DNA of 29,488 nt. It comes from an uncultured Prevotella sp. (GTDB taxonomy: Bacteria; Bacteroidota; Bacteroidia; Bacteroidales; Bacteroidaceae). The translations under genes were made by a program, and so were the position numbers. The stretch covers positions 1 through 29,488 of the forward strand of contig CAKPST010000028.1 in NCBI GenBank assembly GCA_934183355.1, given 5' to 3'. Positions 16,710 through 26,300 of this stretch are shown here, in pieces (positions within the stretch are counted from its first letter, which is position 1; each line of letters begins with the position of its first letter). The notes under the pieces are model-generated. The model saw nothing but the letters and a program-made list of their open reading frames with translations. It was not told the DNA's origin and did not search any database.

Positions 16710-17165
16710 ATGGACATTACAGAAGAACAGAAAAAGAAGGACGAGCTATTCATGCGCCGCGCCCTTGACGAGGCTAAGGCTGCTCGCGACGAGGGCGAGA
16801 TTCCTGTTGGTGCTGTCATCGTGGCTAACGACCGCATCATAGCACGTGCTCACAACCTTACGGAGACGCTCGGCGATGTCACTGCTCATGCCGAGATGCA
16901 AGCCATCACTATGGCTGCCAACCAGTTGGGTGGCAAGTATCTCACCGACTGCACTCTCTACGTTACGGTGGAGCCTTGCATCATGTGTGCTGGGGCTATC
17001 GGTTGGTCGCAAATAAGGCGTGTTGTGTTTGGTGCTGCCGACGAGAAGCGTGGTTTCATGCGCTTTGCTCCCAAGGCGCTGCATCCTAAGTGTGTGGTGA
17101 TTCAAGGGGTTTTGGAGGAGGATTGCCGTACACTAATGACGGATTTCTTCCGAAGCAGACGCTAA
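16710..17165 (+). CDS. tadA: tRNA-specific adenosine deaminase TadA
   Basis: Converts A34 to inosine in the tRNA-Arg (ACG) anticodon. From the ATG at 16710 the protein is 151 aa, normal for TadA. The frame is open to 16674, but the promoter box overlaps that region. The zinc-dependent deaminase site is intact: HAEMQAI with the zinc His and catalytic Glu, and PCIMCAGAI with the two zinc Cys. The N-terminal FMRRALDEAKAARDEGEIPV is family-typical. Single gene between a divergent yraN and a convergent lipoprotein gene. Confidence 0.95.
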   Translation: MDITEEQKKKDELFMRRALDEAKAARDEGEIPVGAVIVANDRIIARAHNLTETLGDVTAHAEMQAITMAANQLGGKYLTDCTLYVTVEPCIMCAGAIGWSQIRRVVFGAADEKRGFMRFAPKALHPKCVVIQGVLEEDCRTLMTDFFRSRR

Positions 17166-17171
17166 CACATA

Positions 17172-17355
17172 TAATTAACGAATAAATTTACGGGTAAATT
17201 AACGGATAAATTAACGGGTAATTAACCGGCATTAACGACTACGTTTATTTTCTTTGTCGTTAATTGCGGTTAATTACCCGTTAATTATTCGTTAATTATA
17301 TCGTTAATTATTCGTTAATTATATCGTTAATTATTCGTTAATTACCCGTTAATTT
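17172..17355. repeat. AT-rich tandem and inverted repeat, large hairpin (copy 2)
   Basis: Same family as 1616-1786 but in the opposite orientation. The core is ATTAACGAC (17231-17239), a 16-nt loop, and GTCGTTAAT (17256-17264). The 21 nt at 17219-17239 are the exact complement of 1731-1751. The right arm holds 23-bp direct repeats (17284-17306, 17307-17329, then partial). It fills the gap between the convergent tadA and lipoprotein genes, so a bidirectional terminator role is likely. Confidence 0.85.
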
Positions 17356-17360
17356 AGGCT

Positions 17361-18218
17361 TTACTGCTTCACCAGGATAACAAGATACTTGCTTGTCGAC
17401 CAGAATATCTGTGGGTTGTTGATGCGCAGCACATAGAGCTTATTGGCATCGCGCTCCAGAGTATACGAGCTTGACGGGTGCATAGTCAGAATCTTAGCCG
17501 ACTTTGAGTAGAGCTTAATCTCCTTCTCCACACGGATATCAATCTTGGTGAAGTAGTTCTTGTTGAAGTTCGACTCAAGCACACGCGAACCATCAATGAT
17601 GCGCTGATCCTTCAGTTCCTTCTTTGTTCCGAACACAAACCATGCTGTGTTGAGCTGCTTGTCCTGAGCGCTGATAGTCTCCGACTTCTGCGACGACTCA
17701 TTCTTGAGCGACGACACATTGTCGTTGAGGTCACTTACAGTCTTGTCAAGTTCGGCGATATGAATGTTCTTAGCGTCAAGCTCTGCACGCAACTTCTGCA
17801 GTTCCTGGTCCTTAGCCTCCATCTGTTTCACCAAGTCGTCTATCGACTTACGCATATTGTCGCCCTTCACGCTCGACTCGCGCATCTGACGGCGCAACTT
17901 CTCTATGAGCGCACGGTTCTGCTTCATAGTGCTCTGGATGAACTGAATGTTCTCCACTATCTGGCGGCGCTTGTCACTGCCCTCACCATCCTTTACGATA
18001 TTCACGCGATTCTCAGCCTCGTTTATCTCACGCAATCCTTCCTGAATCTGGTTGAAGGTCTCCATCATGTCATTGATTTCGTTGTCCTTCTGCGAGATAA
18101 TCTTCTGCAAAGAGTCATTCTGTTCGAAATTCTCCACTTGCGGTTTCTTCTCATTACTTCCGCAAGAGACAAAAACAGCCATTGCCAATGCAAATAGTAA
18201 AAACGAAAGATTCTTCAT
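17361..18218 (-). CDS. Coiled-coil lipoprotein, possibly Cbp1-like
   Basis: A 285-aa predicted lipoprotein. The signal MKNLSFLLFALAMAVFVSC ends in a lipobox with Cys 19, so it should be lipid-anchored, perhaps in the outer membrane. Residues about 33-190 form a long heptad-rich, charged coiled coil (QNDSLQKIISQKDNEINDMM, LRRQMRE, LQKLRAELDAKN). A small globular C-terminal domain follows (TAWFVFGTKKELKDQRIID through SSYTLERDANKLYVLRI). It resembles Bacteroidales proteins annotated as Cbp1-type collagen-binding adhesins. That is from memory of the architecture, and collagen binding is not shown here. It lies 31 bp downstream of rsmI and is probably co-transcribed with it. Confidence 0.85.
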   Translation of the reverse strand: MKNLSFLLFALAMAVFVSCGSNEKKPQVENFEQNDSLQKIISQKDNEINDMMETFNQIQEGLREINEAENRVNIVKDGEGSDKRRQIVENIQFIQSTMKQNRALIEKLRRQMRESSVKGDNMRKSIDDLVKQMEAKDQELQKLRAELDAKNIHIAELDKTVSDLNDNVSSLKNESSQKSETISAQDKQLNTAWFVFGTKKELKDQRIIDGSRVLESNFNKNYFTKIDIRVEKEIKLYSKSAKILTMHPSSSYTLERDANKLYVLRINNPQIFWSTSKYLVILVKQ

Positions 18219-18249
18219 ATTTTCGAGTTTTTTTGGTTATTATCTGTTT

Positions 18250-19068
18250 TTAATCAAGTTGTTCTTCTTGTCTGAACTTCTTCTTTTTGAACTCCTCCGG
18301 GGCAGCCTCACGCATAGCATATCGCTCCTTGTTGCTCAGTTTTTCCTTCTTTGGCTTCTTCTGTTCCTTCAGAGCTTTGAGTGCCGACATCTCTCCTTCG
18401 CCACATCCTGCCACCACTATCACTATCTCGCCACGTGGCTCCGTGGTGTGAAAGTGGTCTATTATCTCCTTCAACGAGCCTCTCACGCTCTCCTCGTGCA
18501 TCTTGGATATCTCTCGACAGACGCTTGCTTGGCGAGTCTCGCCAAACACTGTGGCAAACTGTTCGAGTGTCTTCACGAGTCTGTATGGCGACTCATAGAA
18601 TATCATCGTGCGTGTCTCCGCCTGTAGCGATTCCAGCAATGTCTGCCTACCCTTCTTCTGTGGCAGAAATCCCTCAAAGCAGAAGCGGTCGCACGGCAGC
18701 CCCGACGACACTATGGCAGGTACGAAAGCCGTAGCTCCGGGCAGACACTGCACCGTCACACCAGCCTTGGCAGCCTCACGAGCCAAGAAGAATCCTGGGT
18801 CGCTGATGCCTGGAGTGCCTGCGTCGCTGATGAGCGCAATAGTCTCGCCCGCCTTCAGACGCTCCACAATGGCGGCACTTGTGCCATGCTCATTAAACTT
18901 GTGGTGCGATGCAAGACGATTTTTTATGCCGAAGTGTTGCAGCAATATGCCTGATGTGCGCGTGTCCTCGGCAAGCACCAGGTCGACCTCTTTCAATATA
19001 CGGATGGCACGCATTGTCATGTCCTCCATATTCCCCACCGGAGTGGGCACAATATACAATATACCCAT
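18250..19068 (-). CDS. rsmI: 16S rRNA (cytidine(1402)-2'-O)-methyltransferase
   Basis: Methylates the ribose of C1402 in the 16S rRNA decoding centre using S-adenosylmethionine. The tetrapyrrole-methylase fold is seen in GILYIVPTPVGNMEDMTMRA, then LAEDTRTSGILLQHF, then the cofactor loop ISDAGTPGISDPGFF. From the ATG at 19068 it is 272 aa. An in-frame ATG at 19080 overlaps the promoter's -7 box and is rejected. The C terminus carries a Lys-rich tail (KKPKKEKLSNKERYAMRE). The coiled-coil lipoprotein gene follows. The transcript may be nearly leaderless. Confidence 0.95.
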   Translation of the reverse strand: MGILYIVPTPVGNMEDMTMRAIRILKEVDLVLAEDTRTSGILLQHFGIKNRLASHHKFNEHGTSAAIVERLKAGETIALISDAGTPGISDPGFFLAREAAKAGVTVQCLPGATAFVPAIVSSGLPCDRFCFEGFLPQKKGRQTLLESLQAETRTMIFYESPYRLVKTLEQFATVFGETRQASVCREISKMHEESVRGSLKEIIDHFHTTEPRGEIVIVVAGCGEGEMSALKALKEQKKPKKEKLSNKERYAMREAAPEEFKKKKFRQEEQLD

Positions 19069-19077
19069 ATTAGGCGA

Positions 19078-19109
19078 CAAATATAACTATATTAATCAAG
19101 AACGGCAAA
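19078..19109 (-). promoter_or_regulatory. Promoter of rsmI
   Basis: On the minus strand the -7 box is TATATTTG (19078-19085) and the -33 box is TTTG (19106-19109), 20 bp apart. The start site would be near 19071, only a few bases before the ATG at 19068. It is divergent from the tdk promoter, with 15 bp between the two -33 boxes. Confidence 0.75.
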
Positions 19110-19124
19110 AAAACAGAGTGTTTC

Positions 19125-19156
19125 TTTGCAATTTTTAAAACGTCTTTGTAATTTTG
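19125..19156 (+). promoter_or_regulatory. Promoter of tdk
   Basis: -33 box TTTG (19125-19128), 20 bp, then -7 box TAATTTTG (19149-19156). Strong match to the Bacteroidetes consensus. The start site would be near 19163. Confidence 0.75.
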
Positions 19157-19164
19157 CACTCATC

Positions 19165-19764
19165 ATGACAGTAAATTTAATGGGCGAGCAGCATCGCCAA
19201 GGAAGAATAGAAGTAATATGCGGATCGATGTTCTCTGGCAAGACCGAGGAATTGATTCGCCGTATGAAGCGTGCCACATTCGCACGCCAGAGAGTAGTTA
19301 TATTCAAGCCACTCATTGACAATCGTTACTCTGAGGACTGCGTGGTGAGCCACGACCGCAACGAGATTCCGTCTACGCCTATCAGTCGTGCAGCCGAGAT
19401 TCTCCCCGCCCTCAATCGCAACGAGGATGGAGGCTTTGACATCGACGTTGTGGGCATCGACGAGGCGCAGTTCTTCGACAACGAGCTTGTCAGCGTGTGC
19501 AACGAGCTTGCCAACTGTGGTGTGCGTGTCATCATTGCCGGTCTCGATATGGACTTCAAAGGCACTCCCTTCGGTCCTATCCCGTCGCTGTGCGCTGTTG
19601 CCGACGATGTCACCAAGGTGCATGCCATCTGTGTCAAGTGCGGAGCCCTTGCCTATGTCAGCCACCGACTGGTGCACGACGACAATCAGGTGCTCATCGG
19701 CGAGCAGGCTGAATACGAACCGCTGTGCCGCGAATGCTATAATAAGGTGAATAAGGACAACTAA
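19165..19764 (+). CDS. tdk: Thymidine kinase
   Basis: Phosphorylates thymidine to dTMP in the salvage pathway. A type II (TK1-like) enzyme of about 199 aa from 19165. The frame is open from 19126, but the promoter makes that start unlikely. The ATG at 19165 would be nearly leaderless, and the one at 19180 ([15 protein letters not shown]) is an equally good choice. Motifs: P-loop [12 protein letters not shown], Walker B region [11 protein letters not shown], and the zinc lasso with CVKCG and LCREC. The membrane-protein gene starts 4 nt after its stop. Confidence 0.95.
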   Translation: MTVNLMGEQHRQGRIEVICGSMFSGKTEELIRRMKRATFARQRVVIFKPLIDNRYSEDCVVSHDRNEIPSTPISRAAEILPALNRNEDGGFDIDVVGIDEAQFFDNELVSVCNELANCGVRVIIAGLDMDFKGTPFGPIPSLCAVADDVTKVHAICVKCGALAYVSHRLVHDDNQVLIGEQAEYEPLCRECYNKVNKDN

Positions 19765-19768
19765 ATAT

Positions 19769-20842
19769 ATGGCTGAACAAAAGATAACCTTCGACAAGCT
19801 AATACGGTGGGTGGGCGCTGGGGCGCTCGTGCTCGCCGTGCTCTATGTCACCAACTATCTGAGCAGTGTGCTGTTGCCATTCTTCATTGCGTGGCTCTTT
19901 GCCTATCTGCTCTACCCTATGGTCAAGTTCATACAATATCGCATGCGTGTCAAGGTGCGTGCCTTGGCTATCATTATTGCCATGCTTGCCGTGCTGAGTG
20001 TCATCGGTCTAATGATTTATTTCATCATTCCCCCCATAATCGACCAGTTTCAGAAGCTATACAGCTATCTGATGCACTGGCTCCATCAAACCACCCACAC
20101 CAACGACCTCTCAACGCTTGTCAAGGAGTGGCTTGAGAACAATCAGACTGAGATAGAACGATTCTTCAAGAGCAGCGACTTCAAGGAGACTCTGCGCACT
20201 ACGATGCCCAAGGTGTTTGCCGTGATAGGACAAACTGCCTACATCATGAAGAGCGTTGTCGCTTCGTGTATCACATTGTTGTATATGTTCTTCATACTAC
20301 TCGACTACGAGTTTCTCACAACCAACTGGATTAAGATATTCCCCAAGAAGAACCGTCCCTTCTGGCATGAGCTGGCTGGCGACGTAGAGCGCGAGCTCAA
20401 CAACTACATACGTGGTCAGAGTATGGTGGCTCTGTGCATGGGCATAATGTTCTGCATCGGATTCAGCATCATGGATTTTCCTATGGCTATAGGTCTTGGC
20501 ATTCTCATTGGTGTGATGGACCTCGTGCCTTATCTGCACACCTTTGCGCTCATTCCTACGGCATTCCTTGCCATGCTCAAGGCTGCCGACACTGGCGAAA
20601 ACTTCTGGATGGTGTTCGGACTGGCTGTCGGACTCTTCATCGTCGTACAGATAATCACCGACATGATAGTCACACCTAAGATTATGGGCAAGGCAATGGG
20701 GCTCAACCCCGCCATACTCTTGCTTTCGCTCTCGGTATGGGGTGCGTTGTTGGGATTCATCGGACTCATCATCGCCTTGCCTCTCACCACTCTACTCATT
20801 GCCTATTGGCAACGATATGTCACCAAGGAACACGAGAATTAA
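19769..20842 (+). CDS. AI-2E transporter/PerM family membrane protein
   Basis: A 357-aa inner-membrane protein of the AI-2E (PerM/TqsA-like) family, with about eight hydrophobic helices. Family hallmarks include ALIIAMLAVLSVIGLMIYFI-type helices near the N terminus and the conserved block GVMDLVPYLHTFALIPTAFL. A Thr/Pro-rich membrane stretch, DMIVTPKIMGKAMGLNPAIL, lies near the C terminus. Family members export varied small molecules or ions, and the substrate cannot be read here. It lies 4 bp after tdk and ends 6 bp before the stop of the convergent lyase gene, with no visible terminator between. Confidence 0.92.
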   Translation: MAEQKITFDKLIRWVGAGALVLAVLYVTNYLSSVLLPFFIAWLFAYLLYPMVKFIQYRMRVKVRALAIIIAMLAVLSVIGLMIYFIIPPIIDQFQKLYSYLMHWLHQTTHTNDLSTLVKEWLENNQTEIERFFKSSDFKETLRTTMPKVFAVIGQTAYIMKSVVASCITLLYMFFILLDYEFLTTNWIKIFPKKNRPFWHELAGDVERELNNYIRGQSMVALCMGIMFCIGFSIMDFPMAIGLGILIGVMDLVPYLHTFALIPTAFLAMLKAADTGENFWMVFGLAVGLFIVVQIITDMIVTPKIMGKAMGLNPAILLLSLSVWGALLGFIGLIIALPLTTLLIAYWQRYVTKEHEN

Positions 20843-20848
20843 GTGTTC

Positions 20849-22774
20849 TTACTTCCCGCCCTTGGTTATCACATACTTATAATTTCCCGTCTTGGTCATC
20901 GTCTTAGCCTTGAGCGAAAGACGATAGACCTTGTCGCCCCAAACCTTTGTCAGACGTGGGTCGCTGATGTTGACAGTCTCTATCGACGGCTCGAATGTGT
21001 CAGCGTCGTAGTCGAGACGAGCCTTCACTCCCTTCACATTGATATTCACAATGCCCTTGTTAGATATGTCTACGTCGCCCCATGTCAGGAAGTTGACGAT
21101 GTTCGAAGCCTTTGTTTCGCTCAGTTTGAAGTTGTCGCTAAACACGAGTTTGCCCTTCTTCAGCTGATAAGAGCGCACCCAGCTGTCCACACAAGCCTCC
21201 TCTGGATAAGCCTTGGCTATGTCCACGCTGAATGTCATGTTGCGGCGGTCGGCACGTGTGTTAGTGGCTTTATACTCCTTGCCAAACTTCTCTGCCACTC
21301 CGTTTATCATCGGCAGATTGTGATAGTTGCTCTGCATTGTCCAGATGTTGTAGCGCTCCGACGAGAATGTCTGGCGTGTGTATGTACCCACACCTGCGTC
21401 TATCATTATCGGGGTGTTGTCAAAGTAGAGCACAAATGTGCCAACATCATTGTGGTTGTGGCTCTCGTTGTTGAATCCGCCCTTTGCTGCAAAGAATGTG
21501 TCGCCATTACGCAAGTAGCAGAACTCGGTCTGCGGATACCATGTGAATGCCTCCGACTTATATCCACCCTTAGCATCCTTCATCTCCTGTAGCACCTTCA
21601 GTGCCTCCAACTGCTTGTATGTGTCGAGCCAAATAGACGGCACTCCCTCCGGATTCTCGTGGAAGCAGTCTACAGCCATGTCCATCATCTCCTTGCTGCC
21701 CAGCGCCTTGCCACAACGATACACCAAAGCCATGTACTTGTCAACACGTGCCGAAGCGTCAGCGAAGTTCACTACATAGCCATTGCCTATGTACGACTTG
21801 GCTACAAACTCGCCCATGTTCTTCACCAGTTTGTTGTTGAAGAGTGTCACCTTGCCGCCTGTCAGCATGTCCAGTTCCTGCAAGTAGTCAAACAGTTTGC
21901 CAAAGGCATGTCCCCAGTATGCGGGTCCTTCCTCGCATGCTCCGTCTGCCTTCATATAGTTGAGGTAGCGGTCCACCGACACCATCGACTTGTACACAGC
22001 CTTAGCCAGCTTGTCGCGATCGTTCTCCAGCAGCATGTAGCACAGCAGGGCGTTGGCGTTGCACCACGGGTTCCAGTTGTTCACAAATAGGTCGGGCTTC
22101 TCCTCGGTAGCCATCCACCAGAAGTCGGTGCGATTGATATACGGGTCGAGCTCGCGCTTCTGCAATTCGTGTCGCAGACGCAGCGATATGATGGGGTCAA
22201 TCTTGTCAAACTGGTCGTGCAGATAGTAGTAAGTCCACGACAGCATCTGTGCCACACCGCCTTGATGCAGTTCGAGCACGTCGGTGCGGAAGTCAGGAAT
22301 GGCACGTTTCGACTTCTGGAAAGACACGAGATGAGCCGACTCTGCCCATGTTGTCTGCTCGCAGAAGTAGAACACACCGTCCATAATGTCGGTGATGAAT
22401 CGTCCCTTGCCCTCGGCAAGCTCTGCCATAAGCAGTCTGCCGAACGCCGTTGAGTTGCGATTGTTGGGGTTTTCCATAATCTTGCGGCTGCCCGACTTCT
22501 CATATTCCAGATACTGGCTTGCCTTCACCACCTCCCACTGATAGCCGAGGTTGCGCTCGCCCATCTTGATGATTTGGTCGCGTGCAGAGCCAAGCAGAGC
22601 CTCCCATCCATTGCGGTCGCTATAAGCTGGGTAAGGCACCCACTTCTGGTCCATCACAAGCGCCTGCTTCACCTCAGCCTCAGTAGCCGACTTCTGTAGC
22701 AGGTCGCGTTTCTCGTAGGCATGCACAGTGAACACAGCTGCGACAAAGCCTAATGTTAAGAGTAATTTCTTCAT
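20849..22774 (-). CDS. Secreted heparinase II/III-like polysaccharide lyase
   Basis: Probably cleaves a uronic-acid-containing polysaccharide by beta-elimination. The 641-aa protein has a signal peptide (MKKLLLTLGFVAAVFTVHA). It then has an alpha-helical toroid (about 25-385, rich in Trp and Tyr, with NNWNPWCNANALLCYMLLEN and EGPAYWGHAFGKLFDYLQ). A beta-sandwich heparinase II/III-like domain follows (about 400-641). The His-rich active-site segment NNESHNHNDVGTFVLYFDN is near residues 428-446, and a helpful Tyr/His set is nearby (ERYNIWTMQSNYHNLPMING). The exact PL family and substrate cannot be assigned by eye. It is divergent from an HTCS gene, a classic regulator-target layout, but no SusC/SusD, sulfatase or other lyase is in the window. 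Confidence 0.88.
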   Translation of the reverse strand: MKKLLLTLGFVAAVFTVHAYEKRDLLQKSATEAEVKQALVMDQKWVPYPAYSDRNGWEALLGSARDQIIKMGERNLGYQWEVVKASQYLEYEKSGSRKIMENPNNRNSTAFGRLLMAELAEGKGRFITDIMDGVFYFCEQTTWAESAHLVSFQKSKRAIPDFRTDVLELHQGGVAQMLSWTYYYLHDQFDKIDPIISLRLRHELQKRELDPYINRTDFWWMATEEKPDLFVNNWNPWCNANALLCYMLLENDRDKLAKAVYKSMVSVDRYLNYMKADGACEEGPAYWGHAFGKLFDYLQELDMLTGGKVTLFNNKLVKNMGEFVAKSYIGNGYVVNFADASARVDKYMALVYRCGKALGSKEMMDMAVDCFHENPEGVPSIWLDTYKQLEALKVLQEMKDAKGGYKSEAFTWYPQTEFCYLRNGDTFFAAKGGFNNESHNHNDVGTFVLYFDNTPIMIDAGVGTYTRQTFSSERYNIWTMQSNYHNLPMINGVAEKFGKEYKATNTRADRRNMTFSVDIAKAYPEEACVDSWVRSYQLKKGKLVFSDNFKLSETKASNIVNFLTWGDVDISNKGIVNINVKGVKARLDYDADTFEPSIETVNISDPRLTKVWGDKVYRLSLKAKTMTKTGNYKYVITKGGK

Positions 22775-23048
22775 TGTTTATGGTCTTATTGTGTTAAACG
22801 GGTAAAAGGGACCGACAGAACGCCCACCTCTCGGCAGTAATTCCTATCAGTCCCAAAATTTTAACCCTATGCTATATGTATACATAATTATTCGCTCATA
22901 GTCCATCCCGGATTTTGGGTGTATGACAGCGACACCAATGTTTGGGTCATTTTGTTGATTTAGTATAATTTGATTGTGTGTGCGTTGTGTGTGTGTATGC
23001 GAACAATTCCGCATTATTGGCATAAAGGTAATATTTATTTGTCGTTTG

Positions 23049-23056
23049 CAAAATTA
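23049..23056 (-). promoter_or_regulatory. -7 box of the lyase gene
   Basis: TAATTTTG on the minus strand matches TAnnTTTG. No TTTG stands at -33, as expected for a promoter that needs an activator such as the divergent HTCS. Confidence 0.45.
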
Positions 23057-23277
23057 GACCAAATAACGCAAGTACGCCGTACTCAATCGTACAAATTGAA
23101 TACGTGTTTTGTTCGCCCATCGTTTTTTAACCATTTGGACAGGATATGAACTGCACCTTCCATACATTTGCGAATCAACGACACGCCACGTACTCACCCC
23201 TATTAGCAGCCCATCCCTCTGTAGACTATAGCCATCAGAACATAAGATTTTGTCTGTTTTTTTTGTCCGTTCGACAT

Positions 23278-23285
23278 TATATTTG
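23278..23285 (+). promoter_or_regulatory. -7 box of the HTCS gene
   Basis: TATATTTG matches TAnnTTTG. The start site would be near 23291, about 32 nt before the ATG at 23323. No well-spaced -33 TTTG is seen. Confidence 0.55.
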
Positions 23286-23322
23286 TAATTTTACAGCCAC
23301 TACAATCAAACTCTCACATATT

Positions 23323-26300
23323 ATGACATACAGACATATCATACGCCAACTGCTAATCCTACTCATTGCATGCACATACGCAGGCGACATTTGCGCCATG
23401 CGTTTTCGCCACCTCTCTACCCCCGACGGTCTCTCCCAGCTCTCCGTGCTGTCTATCTATCAGGACAAGCTGGGTCGCATGTGGTTTGGCACCGAGGAGG
23501 GCGTCAACATCTTCGACGGCAACAACATGACTGCTATCAAGAATTTTCGCGGACTCAAACCGCACAACATAGAGGTGAGACGCATCTGTGGCGACAGCCA
23601 CGGCAATATCTACTTCATGCTCGGAAGGTCGGTGGTGGCTATCGACTTCCTCACTCAGCGCAACACCGTGCTTGTAGAGGACGGCGTGTCGGCGCTCGCA
23701 TGCTATTCGGACATTCTCTATTATGCACGCGGCACACATATCTACTCCTATCGCATAGCCGACAAGAAGACTTCCTTCATAGGCACTCCGAGCCACACCC
23801 GTCCCAACTACATCTTAGTAGACCACCGTGGCACTATGTGGGTAGGCACTGCCGATGGTCTCTTCACGATGTCGCAGAAGACACAACTCACCACATGCCG
23901 CATCAAAGGAGCCTACGTCGAATACATCTATAGCGATTCCAAAGGCAATATCTGGGCTTCGTCGCGCGACCATGGATGCTACCGCATTGCGCCCAATGGC
24001 ACCGTCACACAATATAATGTAGACGAGGCTGTAGCCAAGGACGAGAACGCCAAAGCCGTAATGATGAACAAGGACATGCGCATGCAGAGCCACATCAGCA
24101 GCAACACTGTGCGCGAGATAGCCGAGGACAACCATGGCAATATATGGATGGGCACCTTCCTGGGGCTCAACAAGCTCGACCCCACCACTGGCAACTTCAC
24201 CGTATACACCCACTCCAACAATCCGCAGAGCCTCAGCCATCAGTCGGTGTTCCCTCTCGTCAAGGACCATAACGGCACGCTGTGGATGGGTACCTACTAT
24301 GGTGGTGTCAACTACTTCACGCCCGACAACGACTCGTTCAAGTTCTTCGCTGCCGACATCAATAGCCCCGGATGCCTATCCAGCCCATTCGTGGGACACA
24401 TCACTGCCGACAAGCGTGGCGACATCTGGGTGTGTACGGAGGGCGGCGGACTCAACCGCATCGACCACCTGTCTCACAACGTCACCTACTACACCACGGG
24501 CAACCCTGCCAACTCGCTGCCGCAGAACAACCTGAAGGACATCCTCTACGACGCTCAGCGCGACCGCCTGTATGTAGGCACCTACATGGGTAGCGTGTCG
24601 ATACTCGACATCCCGAGTGGCAAGTTCACCAATCTACAGTCCATCAATCCCGATGCTGTCAGGCGTTCGGGCAATCGCATCGTCGACATGACTATATGGC
24701 ACGACAAGGCACTGTTCACCACTCTCAATGGTTTGTGGATAATGAATCCCGACACCTACGACGTCCAAATGCTCGTGCCGTCGCTCGAAAACTATGGCGA
24801 GCGACGCATCTACACCGACCGACGCGGCAACTTGTGGGCTGCCGACCGTTCGGGACTCTACAAAATATCTGTTTCCAAACGTCGTGTGCTCCACCACTAC
24901 AAGGTGGGCAAGGCTGGGCTGGGCGAACACCAATTCACAGCCATCGGCGAGGACAACAGCGGACGCATCTATCTGGCGTCAATAGGTGGCGGCATCTATC
25001 AGCTCGATGAGCACACCCACACCTTCCGCACATTCAACACCGAGTGCAGCGACATCATGAGCAACTTCTGCTACGACTTTGCCAATGTCGACAAGCAGCT
25101 CGCCTATAGCACCGAACGGGGCATCGGACTCTTCAATCCTGCCGACTGCTCATTCCGCAACATCGAGTTTTCGCACGACTTTCCGCTTGCTGGCATCAAT
25201 CGTGGATGTGGCATGTTTGCCATCGGAGGCACTCTCTATGCAGGTGGCACCAATGGCATGGTGATGATGAACATCTACAAGTTGCTCGCTGCTAAGCCTG
25301 CCGGACGTCCCTATCTGTCACGACTCGATGTCAACGGCAAGCAGTGTCTGCCAGACGACAGCACCGGCATCCTCGACAAGCCTGCCTATCTGAGCGACGA
25401 GATTCGCCTCAACTACGATCAGAACAACATCACATTCAGATTTGCCACCGACGACTATTCTGCCAATATCAATCAGCCCACCTTCGAGTATCGTCTCAAA
25501 GGCTTTGACGACACGTGGTTTCAGACCACTACCAGCAAGATAGTCTATCCCAAGCTGCCTGCCGGTAAATACACGCTTGAGGTGAGACAGAAGCCAGCTG
25601 CCTGGCAGACCGAGAGCGACATGCCCACGCTCAGCATCAAGCTGAGGGTGAGTCCGCCGTTCTATCTCTCCACCTTTGCCTACATTATATATATAGCCAT
25701 CATCCTGGCATTGGCATGGGCGTTCTACCACTTCAAGCGCTCTCAACTGCTGCTTGAGACATCGCTCGCCATCGAGAAGAAGGACCGACAGAACATCGAG
25801 GCACTCAACAAGGCTAAGTTGCAGTTCTTCACAAGCATATCTCACGAGTTCCGCACACCGCTCACGCTCATCATCGCCAAGCTCGACTATGTGATGCAGA
25901 ACGTGCAGAGGAACACCGCCATTGCCAAGAGCCTGAAGAGCGTCAACCAGAATGCTGGCATGATGCTCGGACTTGTTAACGAATTGCTCGACTTCCGCAA
26001 GATGGAGCAGGGCTACACTCGCCTGAGCGTGGGCAGCCACGACCTCGTGGAGTTTGTCAAGGACATCACGATGGCATTCGACGACATGGCTCACACCAAT
26101 CAGATAAGCTACACATTCAGCTCCACCAAGCCCAAGATAGAGTGTTGGTTTGACCAGAGACAGATGCAGAAGGTGGTGTACAACCTCATATCCAACGCCT
26201 TCAAGTATGTCAAACATCAGACGGGTGTCATCGAGGTGCGCCTCGACGACACCGACGACCAAGCCATCATACGTGTCATCGACAACGGCATAGGCATAGC

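Larger units (their letters stand above)
22775..23322. other. Divergent intergenic region between the lyase and HTCS genes
   Basis: 548 bp without a convincing gene. It holds the lyase -7 box (23049-23056, minus) and the HTCS -7 box (23278-23285, plus). If the lyase box is right, its mRNA has a leader of about 268 nt. Near the lyase start this leader could form a nested stem: GGGAC (22808-22812) with GTCCC (22850-22854), and CCGA with TCGG inside. A stretch open from an ATG at 23146 is in frame with the HTCS gene, but it starts upstream of the promoter and is unlikely to be translated. Confidence 0.6.

Noticed and set aside
18432..18437. CACGTG as a parS core
   Set aside because: Flanks do not match the parS consensus; it is within rsmI coding sequence.
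23146..23322. 59-codon N-terminal extension of the HTCS protein from the ATG at 23146
   Set aside because: The -7 box at 23278-23285 lies inside it, and the ATG at 23323 gives a proper signal sequence.
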